Source: Chrysogorgia sp. JL179-B06 (lineage: Eukaryota > Cnidaria > Anthozoa > Scleralcyonacea > Chrysogorgiidae). From it: a stretch of DNA of 64,000 bases. Location: contig JAYKKM010000226.1 in the NCBI GenBank assembly GCA_035772405.1, positions 744,001 to 808,000 on the forward strand. The letters run 5' to 3'. How positions within the stretch are numbered: position 1 is the first letter of the stretch; every line of letters begins with the position of its first letter. A program made the translations under genes and the position numbers. Below, piece after piece: positions 22,187 to 32,251 of this stretch. The notes under the pieces are model-generated. The model was not told where the DNA came from. It worked only from the letters and a program-made list of their open reading frames with translations, and made no database searches.

Positions 22187-22776
22187 ATATCATTTGGATA
22201 TTGGGAACATTTTTTGATGTTTGCAGTTCTACTTTTCCTAAATGGCACATTTCAAGCTACAGCATGGCCAAACTGTGTCAAATCTCTCAGTTCATGGTAT
22301 TCTGATGATCATCGTGCATCCATATTTGGTTTGTGGGGTACTTGCATTTTTGCAGGTGGTATCATTGGAACATCATTAGCTGTGTACCTACAGTCCATTT
22401 ATTCACCTGACTTAGTAATGGTTTTTATAGTGCCGTCATTGGTCGTATTTTTCATTGGTATATTTGTCTTTTTCACACTTAAAATGCCAGCAGATCTTAA
22501 ACTAAATATTCCAGGAAAAAATCAGATTATAGCAAATGGTTCTGATGAGAACGAAAACAGATTGAGTATAGTGGATGTTTGTCAACTGAAAACAGTGCCA
22601 GAACTTTTGGTGTCAGTAATTTGTTTGAAACTTGTTCGATATTGTTTGTATATGTGGCTTCCTATGTATCTTCATGAAGCTCTTAAATATAGCAAAGCTC
22701 AAGCAGGAATGTTGTCAACAACTTTTGAAATTGGTGGAGTTTTTGGGTCTGCATTAATTGGAGTTTTTATTAATAG
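22187..22776 (+). CDS. SLC37/OPA-type exchanger, exon 2
   Basis: 590 nt, entering in phase 0 after TTACAG and leaving with two bases of a codon before GTTAGT. It encodes the central part of the transporter: FLNGTFQATAWPNCVKSLSS, WYSDDHRASIFGLWGTCIFA and GGIIGTSLAVYLQSIY (helices 4-5). A further membrane helix follows near VFIVPSLVVFFIGIFVFF, then a polar central loop (KMPADLKLNIPGKNQIIANG, DENENRL) between the two six-helix halves, then ICLKLVRYCLYMWLPMYLHE and MLSTTFEIGGVFGSALIGVF of the C-terminal half. The FGLW and WP motifs are shared with OPA-type MFS proteins. The split codon AG|A (Arg) joins to exon 3. Confidence 0.9.
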
Positions 22777-22818
22777 GTTAGTGAACATTAAACTATTAGG
22801 GATTCAATTTAGTTAAAG

Positions 22819-24000
22819 CGATTGTACTAGTGCATTTTGATAAATTTTGATAACTTTTGATAAAAGGATATAGACTGGCGTAAATTCAGATACGGTATAA
22901 GGCTATGAATTGGATGACATTAATATAACACGGGCGTGCATGCATGCCTATTTTGGATAGGAATTGTATGAAGTGAAGTGAGTAAATGGCTTGAAATGCG
23001 TGAGATGATGTAGTTTGGAAATGTGGGTCAACCGTTGACGAATTTCGACCTTACAGTGTTCCTCAGGAAGAATTTTTCTTAAAGATATTGTAAAGATCTT
23101 CAGATATTGTAAATATATTACTTGATCGACTGGTATATAGTTCTTCCTTCCTGATATACGGAACTTTTATCTTCTTACTTATTCTTTCTTGTTCTTCTTT
23201 CTCTCGTCTTTATTTTCTATATCTCTGTTTATTTATATTTTATAGTGTTCTTTTATCTTTGGTGATGTTAGGTTAATTCATTACTTTTGTAGGTCACGGG
23301 TTCACTCCTCACCACCATGTTTGTATCGTATCGTATCGTATCGCGTATCACGGTATCAGTCATAACGTAAGAATTTAGGTTGTATTAGTTTGTCTTTAAT
23401 ATTCTTGTTGCATTCGTGTGAGATGAGTGGTGTGTTAGGCCAGATAATTTTTAAAGTGGGATCGTTTTCTATGGTATTATATATGTAGTATTAGTGTTCA
23501 ATGATATGGAAAAGGTGAGGTTGTTAGTCCTCTTTGGATTGTAATGGGAATCAGATTGGTTAGAGTTATCATGGTTGCCAGTTGGTATACAGAAGGTCGT
23601 GTTGTGTGTATTGTATGGCTTTCTGAAATGCGTTATTGATGATGAGAAAACCCCCATAAGTGTTAGTATTTCTTGCATGAAGTTGATGTCTTCATTAGTG
23701 TTATTATACTGGTGAAGTTGATTGGTGCAAACCCTTATACCCTCCTCACTAGGAATGTCAGGTTTATGGATTTTGGGTATAGCAGATATAGTTGCAAATG
23801 TTGCCCCATATTTCCAATGCATGCACCATCTCACGCATTCACAATCAGTCTACTCCATACTGAGCTGATACACGCCATTTACTTAATTCGCTTCACACAT
23901 TTCCTATCCAAAATAGGCACGCCCATTTTAAAGTTTTATATTTATGTCATCTAATTCATAGCCTTATACTGTATCTGAATTTCTCTAGTACATCGATTGT
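22819..24000 (-). mobile_element. Inverted-repeat element with Penelope-like features
   Basis: Arms of about 150 bp: left 22819-23012 (GCGATTGTACTAG, AAATTCAGATACGGTATAAG, CCTATTTTGGATAGGAA), right 23820-24000 in reverse complement. On the minus strand at 23072-23044 it reads CCTGAGGAACACTG then TAAGGTCGAAA, resembling a hammerhead ribozyme core (CUGANGA, stem II, GAAA), followed by the short hairpin GTCAACGGTTGAC. A minus frame at 23834-23469 has ISAIPKIHKPDIP, loosely like the PKIHKP motif of Penelope reverse transcriptases; the rest of that frame is unrecognised. A GTATC pentamer run lies at about 23317-23345. Penelope-like elements carry hammerhead motifs in their terminal repeats, which is why I suggest this class. 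Confidence 0.5.
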
Positions 24001-24069
24001 CAATATACCCGACTATTACCATATTCGACACCGGCATAGATCTCATTACCTATCTTTTTTATCAAAATA

Positions 24070-24966
24070 CACCCAGAATTTTCTACTGCAGTAATATCCT
24101 ATTAGGAATCTCCTACACATCATTACAGCGTCTGCAGAATATTCCAAATCGAGCTTTCCAAATCGTATACACCTAACGGGAAATCGGAATCAATCAAAAG
24201 TTGTAGAAATCAGTCTTGTGCCTCTGCAGTATTGAAATGCTTAAAGGGATATGGCAATAAAAATTATTTTGCCTTTCTGATTAGCAAATTGCCTTCACAG
24301 GGTAATCCAAGTAAACAAAACGACTCTTGTGCAAAACAACATCACTAATTTCGACAAAGGACATTACTGTTTTCCACCATGATCCGCCATCTTGGATAAT
24401 GTTTCGATATGCGTGTGACGTCACAAGCAGGGTAAAGTGAAAAAATTAGTCAGCCATAATTTCACGTATATAGGTCTAAAGCTTGATTTTTGTGGATGTT
24501 TTTCTTTCTCAATTGAACTACGATACTTTTAAAAGTATACCACATAAATTCAGGTACCAGAAAGGAAGGTTTCATCATATTTACCCTGCTTGTGACGTCA
24601 TGTTAATTAGAAGGTATTAAAACAAGATGGCGGATAACAAGATTTTTATTTGTGGAAATTTGTGATGATGTTTTGCAGCAAAGTAGTTTTTTCACTTGGA
24701 TTACCTTCGTATGACCGTTTGTTTATCAGAAAGGCAAAAATAATTTTTATTGCCATATATCCCTTTAAACAGCATTGATATTTTAAGTAGTTTTAAGTCA
24801 GCACTTAAGACATTTTTTTTTTTTTAATTAATGGTTTTTTGTTCATAGTGGTAATATATGTAGTAGGCTTTATCTTATAATGAAACTGTAATTAGTTTTA
24901 TAAGTAACATTAACAATATATTGTTGTAAGAGCATTGAGACTATTGTATAATGCTCCTAATACGTC

Positions 24967-25020
<54 letters not shown>

Positions 25021-25022
25021 GT
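24070..25022 (+). pseudogene. LINE 3' end, split by a TTAA foldback
   Basis: Before the insertion, SLQRLQNIPNRAFQIVY at about 24120-24175 matches the LINE C-terminal LQ-IQNRAARI block. After it, SIDILSSFKSALKTFFF at about 24770-24815 matches the terminal NFKSAVKTFLF of the copy at 60312-60596. The 3' UTR (GGTAATATATGTAGTAGGCT...GAGCATTGAGACTATTGTAT) is almost identical to that copy and ends in a TTA microsatellite (24967-25021). Confidence 0.75.
24245..24764. mobile_element. TTAA-flanked foldback, AGGGATATGGC family
   Basis: 520 bp. Left AGGGATATGGCAATAAAAAT then TATTTTGCCTTTCTGAT; right end the reverse complement ending at 24764. TTAA precedes 24245 and follows 24764. Further arms (CCAAGTAAACAAAACGACTC, and near-complement around 24680-24720) extend the fold. 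No coding. It interrupts a LINE 3' end, so it is younger than that LINE. Confidence 0.9.
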
Positions 25023-25024
25023 TA

Positions 25025-25245
25025 AACAAACTTGCACCACAAATCTTCCATGCCAATTTTACAAGAATTTCCCATAAAATAAATATAAGAGGAAACTATT
25101 TGTTACAGGTCCTATCAAAAGTAAAAACTAAAGCAGGCAGGAAAACATTCGCCTTTCAAGGAGCGTTTCTCCAATCAGATTTAATTTTGACTTTAACATG
25201 TAGTCAATTTGTTTCCTTAACATTGATTTATATCCATTTCTAAGC
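25025..25245 (+). pseudogene. LINE C-terminal fragment of a second family
   Basis: LNKLAPQIFHANFTRISHKI, then VKTKAGRKTFAFQGA, matches the LAP...KTKAG-R-F-F-GA ending of CR1-type ORF2 proteins. It begins right after the TTA tail of the previous LINE, so that LINE probably inserted into this one. Confidence 0.65.
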
Positions 25246-25384
25246 TAATTTTACAAATATAGATACTTTTTACTACATATCTTATTTATACATATCTATT
25301 CATAGCTATAAATTATAACGTTTATAATAATTTAACAAATTTAACACTGTGTTCACAATAGTTGTGTTTTATAGAAATATTTAA

Positions 25385-25851
25385 AGTGCCTATAGCGTCA
25401 ATTTTTTGTTTTATTTAAAATATAAAGTAACTTCTTTTGAAGATTTTCGTTTCTTTGCTTTGTTTTTTATATATTTCAGTTTGTTTGATACGCAAATGTC
25501 TGGAATTTCGTCACACATGTATAATGACGTATCAGAGAATGTTATATATCTTTGCCTTCATGAAATGAAAACACTAAATAATAAAAAAAGTGTGAATAAC
25601 ATGTGCGCCTGTTTCTCCCACAATACCAAAATTCTTGATTTTAAAGGATTTCGTTTGAGAATGAAAGTGATACACAAACTTCTCCGGTAAGTCATTATGC
25701 ATGTATGACGAAATTCCAGACTTTTGCATATCAAACAAACTGAAATATTTCAAAAACAAAGCGAGGAAGCAAAAATCTTCAAAAGAAGCTACTTTACCAT
25801 TTTAAAAATTCTTCGAAATAAAACAATAAACTTTTTGACGTTATAGACACT
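25385..25851. mobile_element. TTAA-flanked foldback, AGTGCCTATA variant
   Basis: 467 bp between TTAA copies at 25381-25384 and 25852-25855. Left AGTGCCTATAGCGTCAA, right the reverse complement of AGTGTCTATAACGTCAA. Arms extend about 200 bp each (TCTTTTGAAGATTTTCGTTT, CAGTTTGTTTGATA). The end motif links it to 1427-2290 and 37263-38054. The frames inside are palindrome shadows. Confidence 0.9.
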
Positions 25852-26040
25852 TTAATAAACAACAAAAGTCCAACCTCGTACTGAGAAGAGCCTGGGTACG
25901 AGGTTGAGAGAAGCCTACAACAATAAACAAACTTGGAAATAATTTAAAAGGCTGAGTTTGATGTCAGATGCCGAGAAAATGACAAAAATAAAGGGTTTAT
26001 AAATCGACGTTTATAAAAAACAATATTTTCTTATATTTAG

Positions 26041-26270
26041 AGTTTTGAATGGTCGTGAATTATTTGGATGTTTTATTGTGGTATTTCTTAGTGCAGTTTC
26101 TTTGACCCTTTTCCATGCTACAAGTACATGGGGCATTGGTTTTAACCTGGTATTTACACTACTGACAGGATTTTTCAATTGTGGTCCAACATCAATTTTA
26201 ACTGGATCTATACCTGCTCATATTGGAGAAAAAGTGAATGCACAGGCTGCTGTTTCAGGCATTGTAAATG
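26041..26270 (+). CDS. SLC37/OPA-type exchanger, exon 3
   Basis: 230 nt. Acceptor ATTTAG at 26035-26040; the first base completes Arg from exon 2 and the last base (G) is finished by exon 4. It encodes VLNGRELFGCFIVVFLSAVS, a membrane helix, then WGIGFNLVFTLLTGFFNCGP and TSILTGSIPAHIGEKVNAQA then AVSGIVNG. The helix and the GP-x8-P-x-IG...A-A-SGIV block fit helices 10-11 of the C-terminal MFS half. Donor GTCAGT at 26271. The upstream reading frame has no ATG, consistent with an internal exon. Confidence 0.9.
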
Positions 26271-27664
26271 GTCAGTTGATATCGTATACTAGAGAACAAT
26301 TTTCGTTTTCTTAGTTTTTAATATAATATTTTATAATAACAAAAAATATAAAGTATTAAAAAGTCAATTAACTCTTTCCTGACCGGCCCAGTCAAAATGG
26401 GTCGTAGAAGACCCCAGAAGTCGTCAATCGAAAAACACGGCACACGCTAACACAAGATTAAAAATTGAAATTCGACAAGCGCCAGGAACATGAGATCTGC
26501 ACTCACCCGCCAAGCTTGATTTGATTTCATAAACAACTCTGCGATTGGTGACATTTTGAGTTTTCAAGATGCTACGCGGGCGTGCAAGATGGCCTTTTCT
26601 AGAAAAATGTAAATGTTTCATCCTGATTTATGATAACTAATGCTAATTTATATTAACATAATGTGTTTTGTTCGGGAAATTTAAAAGCACAAGTAAAAGC
26701 CGGTTTGTTGGGCTTTCAGAAAATGTATAGTTTTCGCAACAGTTATGGTTAGTTCAAGAAATATCAATAGAACAAAGAGGTGGTTCAATTTTGGATGTTT
26801 TTCAGCCTGTCAGGAAAGAGTTAAGGAAACATTTATGAAGGATAAAATAAAAATACTAAAAAGTCAAGTATATACATTGTTAAATATAAGGGGGAAAGTT
26901 TTTATTTGTATACTTCGTTCAAGTGAACCATCTTTAATCCTCGCAAGTTCTTGAGATCCTTCATTAATTTATATTCATTCTCTGATGATGTTAACATGGT
27001 AATATCCAGGATTTACTTTGACATCTCCAGAAAGTGCAATCAACATCAATGCCAAAGATGCATTCCGTATTAGCCTACAAGCATGATATGCAGCAAGCAA
27101 ATTTGGCTTCGCGAACACGAGTAGAATTTCCGCATAATTTATGAGCAGTAATAGCCTGAGACTGACACAATAAATACGGTGTACTTTTCATCTAATTCCC
27201 TGTATATTGAAGTAAAAACATAAGATAAGACATTTCACATGTCCCGCCATTATGACTGCCATGCTAATTCATCAAGTTTATGGCGTAAGTGATTTTTGTT
27301 GACTGAATAATCAACATTAAAGTCGCCCAATAACAACCTCAGAGTAGCAAACAAAACTCTTCCAGCAAAGGTTTCTATAATGATCTTTATTTCCAGCAGA
27401 TTTTCGTAGCAACCAGACGTTTGCGCATGTATGTCACCAGCATCCACCTTTGCTCAATGGCTCAATGGTGACATTATTTTATTTTACTGGCAATATTACT
27501 ATCCGTCTTTCCTAACCACAACACTCAAGCATTTGCCCATCACCTCAAGTTCGAATTCGCTACTCCACCCATAATTAATTACAGCTAGCTGTAATTAATC
27601 CTCACTGGATACTTTTATTTTATTTTGGTTATTAATTTTAAACCAAATGTAATTGTTTCTGTAG
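26271..27664 (+). other. Intron 3, with a minus-strand LINE endonuclease scrap
   Basis: Mostly featureless AT-rich intron. At about 27447-27250 on the minus strand RLLLGDFNVDYSVNKNHLRH matches the GDFN-D motif of LINE endonucleases, an isolated fragment. The rest shows nothing I can support. Confidence 0.6.
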
Positions 27665-27825
27665 GTTTTGGTGGTGCTGGAGCCATTATTGAAGGTCCAT
27701 TGATTGGTCTTATCGTCGATTACTATGGTTGGTCGGCTGCATTTTATTTAATGGTGGTTCTTTCTGTTGTAGCATCTGTCTCATTATTGAAAGGATCACA
27801 AGTTAATACTGAAGCAGAAAATTAG
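27665..27825 (+). CDS. SLC37/OPA-type exchanger, exon 4 (terminal)
   Basis: 161 nt after CTGTAG, beginning with the last two bases of Gly. It encodes FGGAGAIIEGPLIGLIVDYY then GWSAAFYLMVVLSVVASVSL, which is the last MFS helix pair, and a short polar tail SQVNTEAEN before TAG. The joined SGIVNG-FGGAGA junction reads through cleanly. The total of about 424 residues is close to SLC37A4 (about 430) and shorter than SLC37A1-3, although the exon-1 motifs look less like SLC37A4. Confidence 0.9.
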
Positions 27826-27889
27826 ATTCTCTTTAGATGATCTGTGTATTACAAAAAGTTATTTATTGTATAAAGAAAACAACTTTAAA

Positions 27890-27895
27890 AATAAA
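27890..27895 (+). terminator. Poly(A) signal AATAAA of the SLC37-like gene
   Basis: Canonical AATAAA, 65 bases after the stop codon, in an AT-rich 3' UTR. Confidence 0.65.
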
Positions 27896-28149
27896 TGAAC
27901 GATGAGCATCAAATGGTTGCGCAATATTAAAGTTGTTCAAAAGGTGATTAGCGTTGATTTAGTGAAATAATTATTAATAAATTGTGACGTGAATACGTAA
28001 TACGAGCAACAAATTTATGCACTAACTTGTTTTCGTAACTTGTTTTCGTAACATTGCGTTGCAGATTGCAGCGTGAATTTCCGCGCAACCAATTACCGTG
28101 TTTATACAATTATGTCCACTGTTTATATGGTGATACTACCTCCACTACA

Positions 28150-28770
28150 ATATTGCAGTTTGCCAAAAAATGACATAAAAAAATGCAAAGATTAACATTA
28201 GTTTGGTATCGGTAGTTAAGGACAGGATATTGCGTCAGAGATTTAGCATGACTTGGTGTCCCAAGCATGACCAGGATTGTTGGTGGCCAAATATTGTGAA
28301 ACATTGAAGTAACTTCTATTTTTCGCAACATTCTTAAACTACAAAAGAGAGCTTCAAGAACCATTTTAAATGCCGACAATTTGTCATCATCTGTTGCGCT
28401 TTTTAGCCAACTGAAGTCTTTTTATGAAGACGCAAAATAGCGAAAAGTACTATTATTTTTAAAGTACTGAAAGGAGAATTACCCTCATATATAAGAAACA
28501 TGCTTGTAGTTAATGGTGACGTACACACTCGCCGAACTAGATATTCCAATTTTAACATTTTATGTCCAAGATTTAAACGTGTAACTGAAGGTGGTAGGAC
28601 CTTTAGTGTACATGCATGTAAACAATGGAACAGTTTACCAATTTTATTATGTTAGTAATATTTATAGTCTATTGTAATTAATTTTAAATCAATGTAATAT
28701 TTATTTTAAAGTAAGAGGGCCACAGGTTTATTAACTTTGCTATGTTACCCTCATGAAATAAAGACTTAAA
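28150..28770 (+). pseudogene. CR1-type LINE 3' end
   Basis: Plus-strand remnants at about 28337-28650 read LQKRASRTILNA, LPSYIRNMLVVNGDVHTRRT and GGRTFSVHACKQWNSLP. These are the ORF2 C-terminal blocks (QKRA-R-I, R-F-V-A---WN-LP) with frame breaks. The 3' UTR AGAGGGCCACAGGTTTATTA then TATGTTACCCTCATGAAATA forms the terminal region up to 28770. Confidence 0.75.
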
Positions 28771-29286
28771 GGACATTGGCAACATTTGCAAAGCCCAGAA
28801 GTGCTTTTACGGCGATTTCTGATAAGAATTTTTGCGAAATTAAGGCACCACTGCACGATTACATAGGGCATCAAGATTATGAAACACTTTAATATATAAA
28901 CTCAGAAGTAGTACGGAACCAATATAAACACTTTAGCCTTTAGGCATTTTCATAAGCTACCAAAACATTGTGCTTATAATCGGTCATATAATATTGCGTT
29001 TATCATATTATGGTAAAAAACAGAAAACACTTGTTTGCGGGATTTTAAATGGGGGACGCGCGCCACGTAGGTCAACATAATAATTTAAGTAAGTCTATAA
29101 GTTGTTAATTAAGGGCTAAAACTTACTTTCCATTTGTTTATTTTTTATTCCTTGCTTATTGGTTGATTAAATTTAAGAGAAAGGGACTTTTCCTGGGGGG
29201 GGCAAAAATTGATTAGTGGGGGGACACAAGGGGGGACTGGGGGGGAGGCAAATGCCCCCCCAGCTTAATAGTTTAAAAAGGCCCTG
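28771..29286. other. Intergenic, nothing recognised
   Basis: AT-rich, with a G-run segment at 29195-29270 (GGGGGGGGCAAAAATTGATT, GGGGGGACAC). No gene seen. Confidence 0.4.
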
Positions 29287-29287
29287 C

Positions 29288-29557
29288 CGTCTTCGTTCTG
29301 TTTACAACGGCTGTCTGAGCGTCTTCAGGACGGTGTGAACTCGTGCGAGCTGTTATAATGAAGGCCCCGTACACACGGAAGCGTTTTCCTGCATTTTTGT
29401 ATTGTTTACTGTTCTCAAGGGAATCGAGAACAACCAGCTCATTACTTGAAACAATACAAAAACGAAGGAAAACGTTTCCGTGTGTACGGGGCCTTCATTA
29501 TAACAGCTCGCACGAGTTCACACCGTCCTGAAGACGCTCAACAGAACGAAGACGGTG
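29288..29557. repeat. 270-bp palindrome
   Basis: Outer arms CGTCTTCGTTCTGTT / AACAGAACGAAGACG and inner arms GAGCGTCTTCAGGACGGTGT through AAGGCCCCGTACACACGGAA are near-perfect inverted repeats around a centre at about 29427. The left arm has about 14 extra bases. It lies directly against a Gypsy RT fragment. Confidence 0.85.
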
Positions 29558-29559
29558 TA

Positions 29560-29760
29560 CAGTTTACCCTTGGCCTTGAGACTACAAAATATTCGTCATC
29601 TATAGGTAGATCAGGCATGTCTTCCAGTGTAGGCCACGTAACACTAGTTCCATAAGCCGTTCAAACGTTCCCGGCGCATTGCAAAGCCCGAATGGCATTA
29701 CTTTCTATTCAAAGAGTCCATATGTGGGGTCGTGAAAGCGCTTTTATGCTTCGTTTCCTT
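29560..29760 (-). pseudogene. Ty3/Gypsy reverse transcriptase fragment
   Basis: Minus strand: KSAFTTPHMDSLN at about 29748-29710, then MPFGLCNAPGTFERLMELVL and RGLHWKTCLIYLDDEYF at about 29697-29590. MPFGL-NAP-TF and YLDD are diagnostic palm motifs of Gypsy RTs. The fragment is truncated by the palindrome on one side. Confidence 0.88.
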
Positions 29761-29863
29761 GACCATATAGGTCTCTGACTCCCAAACCATTCCACCAATT
29801 ACTGTATAATAACATACCAAGTGAAAATACCTTCAGTATGCTTCAGTATACCCCTTCCAGGAT

Positions 29864-30032
29864 CAGTGGCGGATATTCACGTTTTAAGGTGGTGGGGCAA
29901 AGCCTCCCAAAATGTCCGACAAGTTTGGTTGCTAAGTAACAAATTTTATTTGAAAATTTCGACAAATTGGCAATTTGACGAAAGGTGGGGGGGGGCGGCT
30001 GCCCCCCCATCCCACCACAATTTCCGCCACTG
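29864..30032. mobile_element. hAT-type MITE, 169 bp
   Basis: Ends CAGTGGCGGA and TCCGCCACTG are inverted repeats. TCCAGGAT is duplicated on both sides (29856-29863, 30033-30040). CAGTGGCGGA ends plus 8-bp duplications are typical hAT features. The interior includes GGTGGGGGGGGGCGG. Non-coding. Confidence 0.92.
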
Positions 30033-30244
30033 TCCAGGATCATGACAGGTGGCGTGCAAACCTTTCCAGAACATCTGGTGTTGTCCTAATATACATTTGA
30101 TATACATTACTAGTCCATCGGGTAAGAGACAGGATTAATACTAGCAGCCCCAATTCTGAAACTGTGACTGCAATAGTTGCCCTCTAATCCAGCTGAATTT
30201 ACAACGTTTCTTAACCACTCCATCAATAACGCGCGCGAAAAGAG

Positions 30245-31560
30245 GGGCACCTCCTCTTCTCATAAACAATGCTCCATAAACAGCACCTCTACGTTACAAG
30301 GGTGCTTTCCCTCGACCAATGCATAAATGTAACACGCTTTACGAAAGGAGTCAGTTTTGGATGCTTTTATAAAAACCCTCAAACAAGAAGGGTCTTTGTG
30401 ACAGTCAAATGCTAATCCTACACAGTTAAATGAATGGATGATGAAAAGGAGCTGGAAATCGGTGTTATGAATTCTGAAGATCGCAAGATAACAAAATATG
30501 CCAAGGCACACGCTGCCCAGAATACAGCATGATCGTAGACTTGAAAATCCAACGATTTGTCAATCACCAACATGACCTCCCTGGTTACTGGAAGACGCGG
30601 GGTGACCGACAGTCCCTGCACACGTTTAATCCCCCGCACAATTCGCTGAAGCTTTAAGCAGTTAACAAGAGGGTCTGCGAAATTCATTTCAATGTGAAGT
30701 GAACGCACCGCTGACAAGTACACTTTTATTGAAGAGTGTTTTAATGATTTGACTAAGAAGAAACAAAACAAGCATAACGTCCATTCTTCTGCTGGGCAAG
30801 GTGATCCAAACTGATTTAATTAACCTAGCTGGGTTCAATAAATTTCTTTTGTGCAGTCGAGTAAGTTCGTCTTGTCGATGGCGCCAAACCTTCCATCAGA
30901 TATTGGTGACATTGCTGTTCCAAGGCTGACCTTTGGAAGCAACTCCTCCCACAAAGATTGGGGGTATTTCCACCGGATGCAGGTTGGCACGAAAATGTTG
31001 CCACTGAAACGAGACAGCGCATCAGCTACATTATTTTCGACCCCCGGGACGTGTTGCGCGCAAAAAGTAAAACCAAAATATGCAGGACAAGCGGCTCCTT
31101 CGATGTGCGCGAATTAAGTTAGTATTCTGACAACCGCTAAGTTAATTTGTCACAATGGAAACATACACTGCTCCACTAACCGCCCCAAACTCGAGCTGCA
31201 ACAATAATGGGAAATAATTTTTTTGTATACATGCAATCGAAAAATGGATCTGCAGAGGTAAACCACTCAGCACCCCAAAAGCCAACACTGCCCGCTGCAT
31301 CGGATGTCACCTCCGCATCATTAATGGCGCCTAAGCCCATTGAACAACCAGAAACTACCAGTACATTTAAGATCCAGCTGAAATTCACTGTTCAGTCTAA
31401 CAGGGTGATCATTTCTCCTAAAGCAACATTGCTAATCAATCATTCTGCGCACAAACGTTCTACCAGGCCACACAACCATGACGCATGGTGTAAGTGACAA
31501 TTAACGAATCAAGCTGTTTCTTGGCTTTCGTATTACACCACCGACCATTCCAACAACGTA
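30245..31560 (-). pseudogene. DIRS-type retroelement: RNase H region and tyrosine recombinase
   Basis: Minus-strand order from 31560 downwards: KKQLDSLI (RT thumb end), DAAGSVGFWGAEWF and KKLFPIIVAARVWG (RNase H, about 31310-31180), then HVPGVENNVADALSRF (about 31056-31005). Next LEQQCHQYLMEGLAPSTRRT then YSTAQKKF (recombinase N-domain, about 30925-30850), LKHSSIKVYLSAVRSLHIEM, VRGIKRVQGLSVTPRLPVTR, and AACALAYFVILRSSEF, whose Arg fits the first catalytic Arg of tyrosine recombinases. A last piece, AFDCHKDPSCLRVFIKASKT, lies at about 30415-30350. The C-terminal H-R-Y part is missing and several frames are used. DIRS elements insert with a tyrosine recombinase in place of a DDE integrase. Confidence 0.85.
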
Positions 31561-31569
31561 GGATTCCAC

Positions 31570-32240
31570 GTTTTGTTGGAGGTTTGTCGGTAGAAATAGA
31601 TGTGAAGTATAACTCGTCGGTTTCAGCACCCCAGCTTAATCCCAGACTGTTAATTGGGTCGAGAGTGGGAGATGATCTTTCCTTGGCTGGTATTGCTTGC
31701 AGGACATCTATTCGACTGCTCAGGAATTTCCTTAAACGCAAGCCACCATGTTGCAGTAGGTTAATCAACTTCAAAGCTAGATCAATGGCTTGTGTGACCG
31801 TGGAGGTTGATTTTAGGAGGTCGTCGACATCGAAGTTCCGTCGAACTTCATCAGCTATATCTTCGCCAAATTTCGTCTCGTTATCATCTGCGGTTTGCTT
31901 CAGGGCCTTGTTCGAACAACAGGGTGAACATTTGGCACCAAAAATGTGGACCAGCATTTTATACTCCTTAGGTGGCTTGTGAGGATCACCGTCCCACCAC
32001 AAGAATCGAAGAGCATCGCAATCTTCAGGGATCATCCTTACTTGGTGAAACATCACCTCGATATCAGCGATGAAGGCGACTTGATCTTGCCTAAAACGCA
32101 TTAGGATACCCACCAGATTATTGATCAGGTCTGGGCCTTGAACGATCATTTAGTGATGTCCATGCAAAGGTTGCTGCCGTATCGAATACGACACGAGCCT
32201 TTCCCAGTTTATGAGGATTGATGACGGCGTGGTGCGGTAG
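31570..32240 (-). pseudogene. BEL/Pao reverse transcriptase fragment
   Basis: Minus strand. [20 protein letters not shown] lies at about 32221-32165 in a shifted frame. From 32149, [40 protein letters not shown] then RFLWWDGD, LVHIFGAKCSPCCSNKALKQ, FDVDDLLKS, and LQHGGLRLRKFLSSRIDVLQ then AIPAKER. F-HQV, RFLWW and the GA-SP-C block identify BEL/Pao. The palm motif reads FDVDD where FYVDD is usual. Near 31570 the reading changes without a gap into DIRS-type sequence in the same orientation. The upstream part is cut off by the palindrome at 32252. Confidence 0.88.
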
Positions 32241-32251
32241 ATACTAAGTAC

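Noticed and set aside
23469..23834. Firm Penelope reverse transcriptase call
   Set aside because: Only PKIHKP is suggestive; catalytic motifs are not visible, so it is kept as a tentative feature of the inverted-repeat element.
31494..31982. 162-residue plus-strand frame
   Set aside because: Antisense to the BEL/Pao RT on the minus strand.
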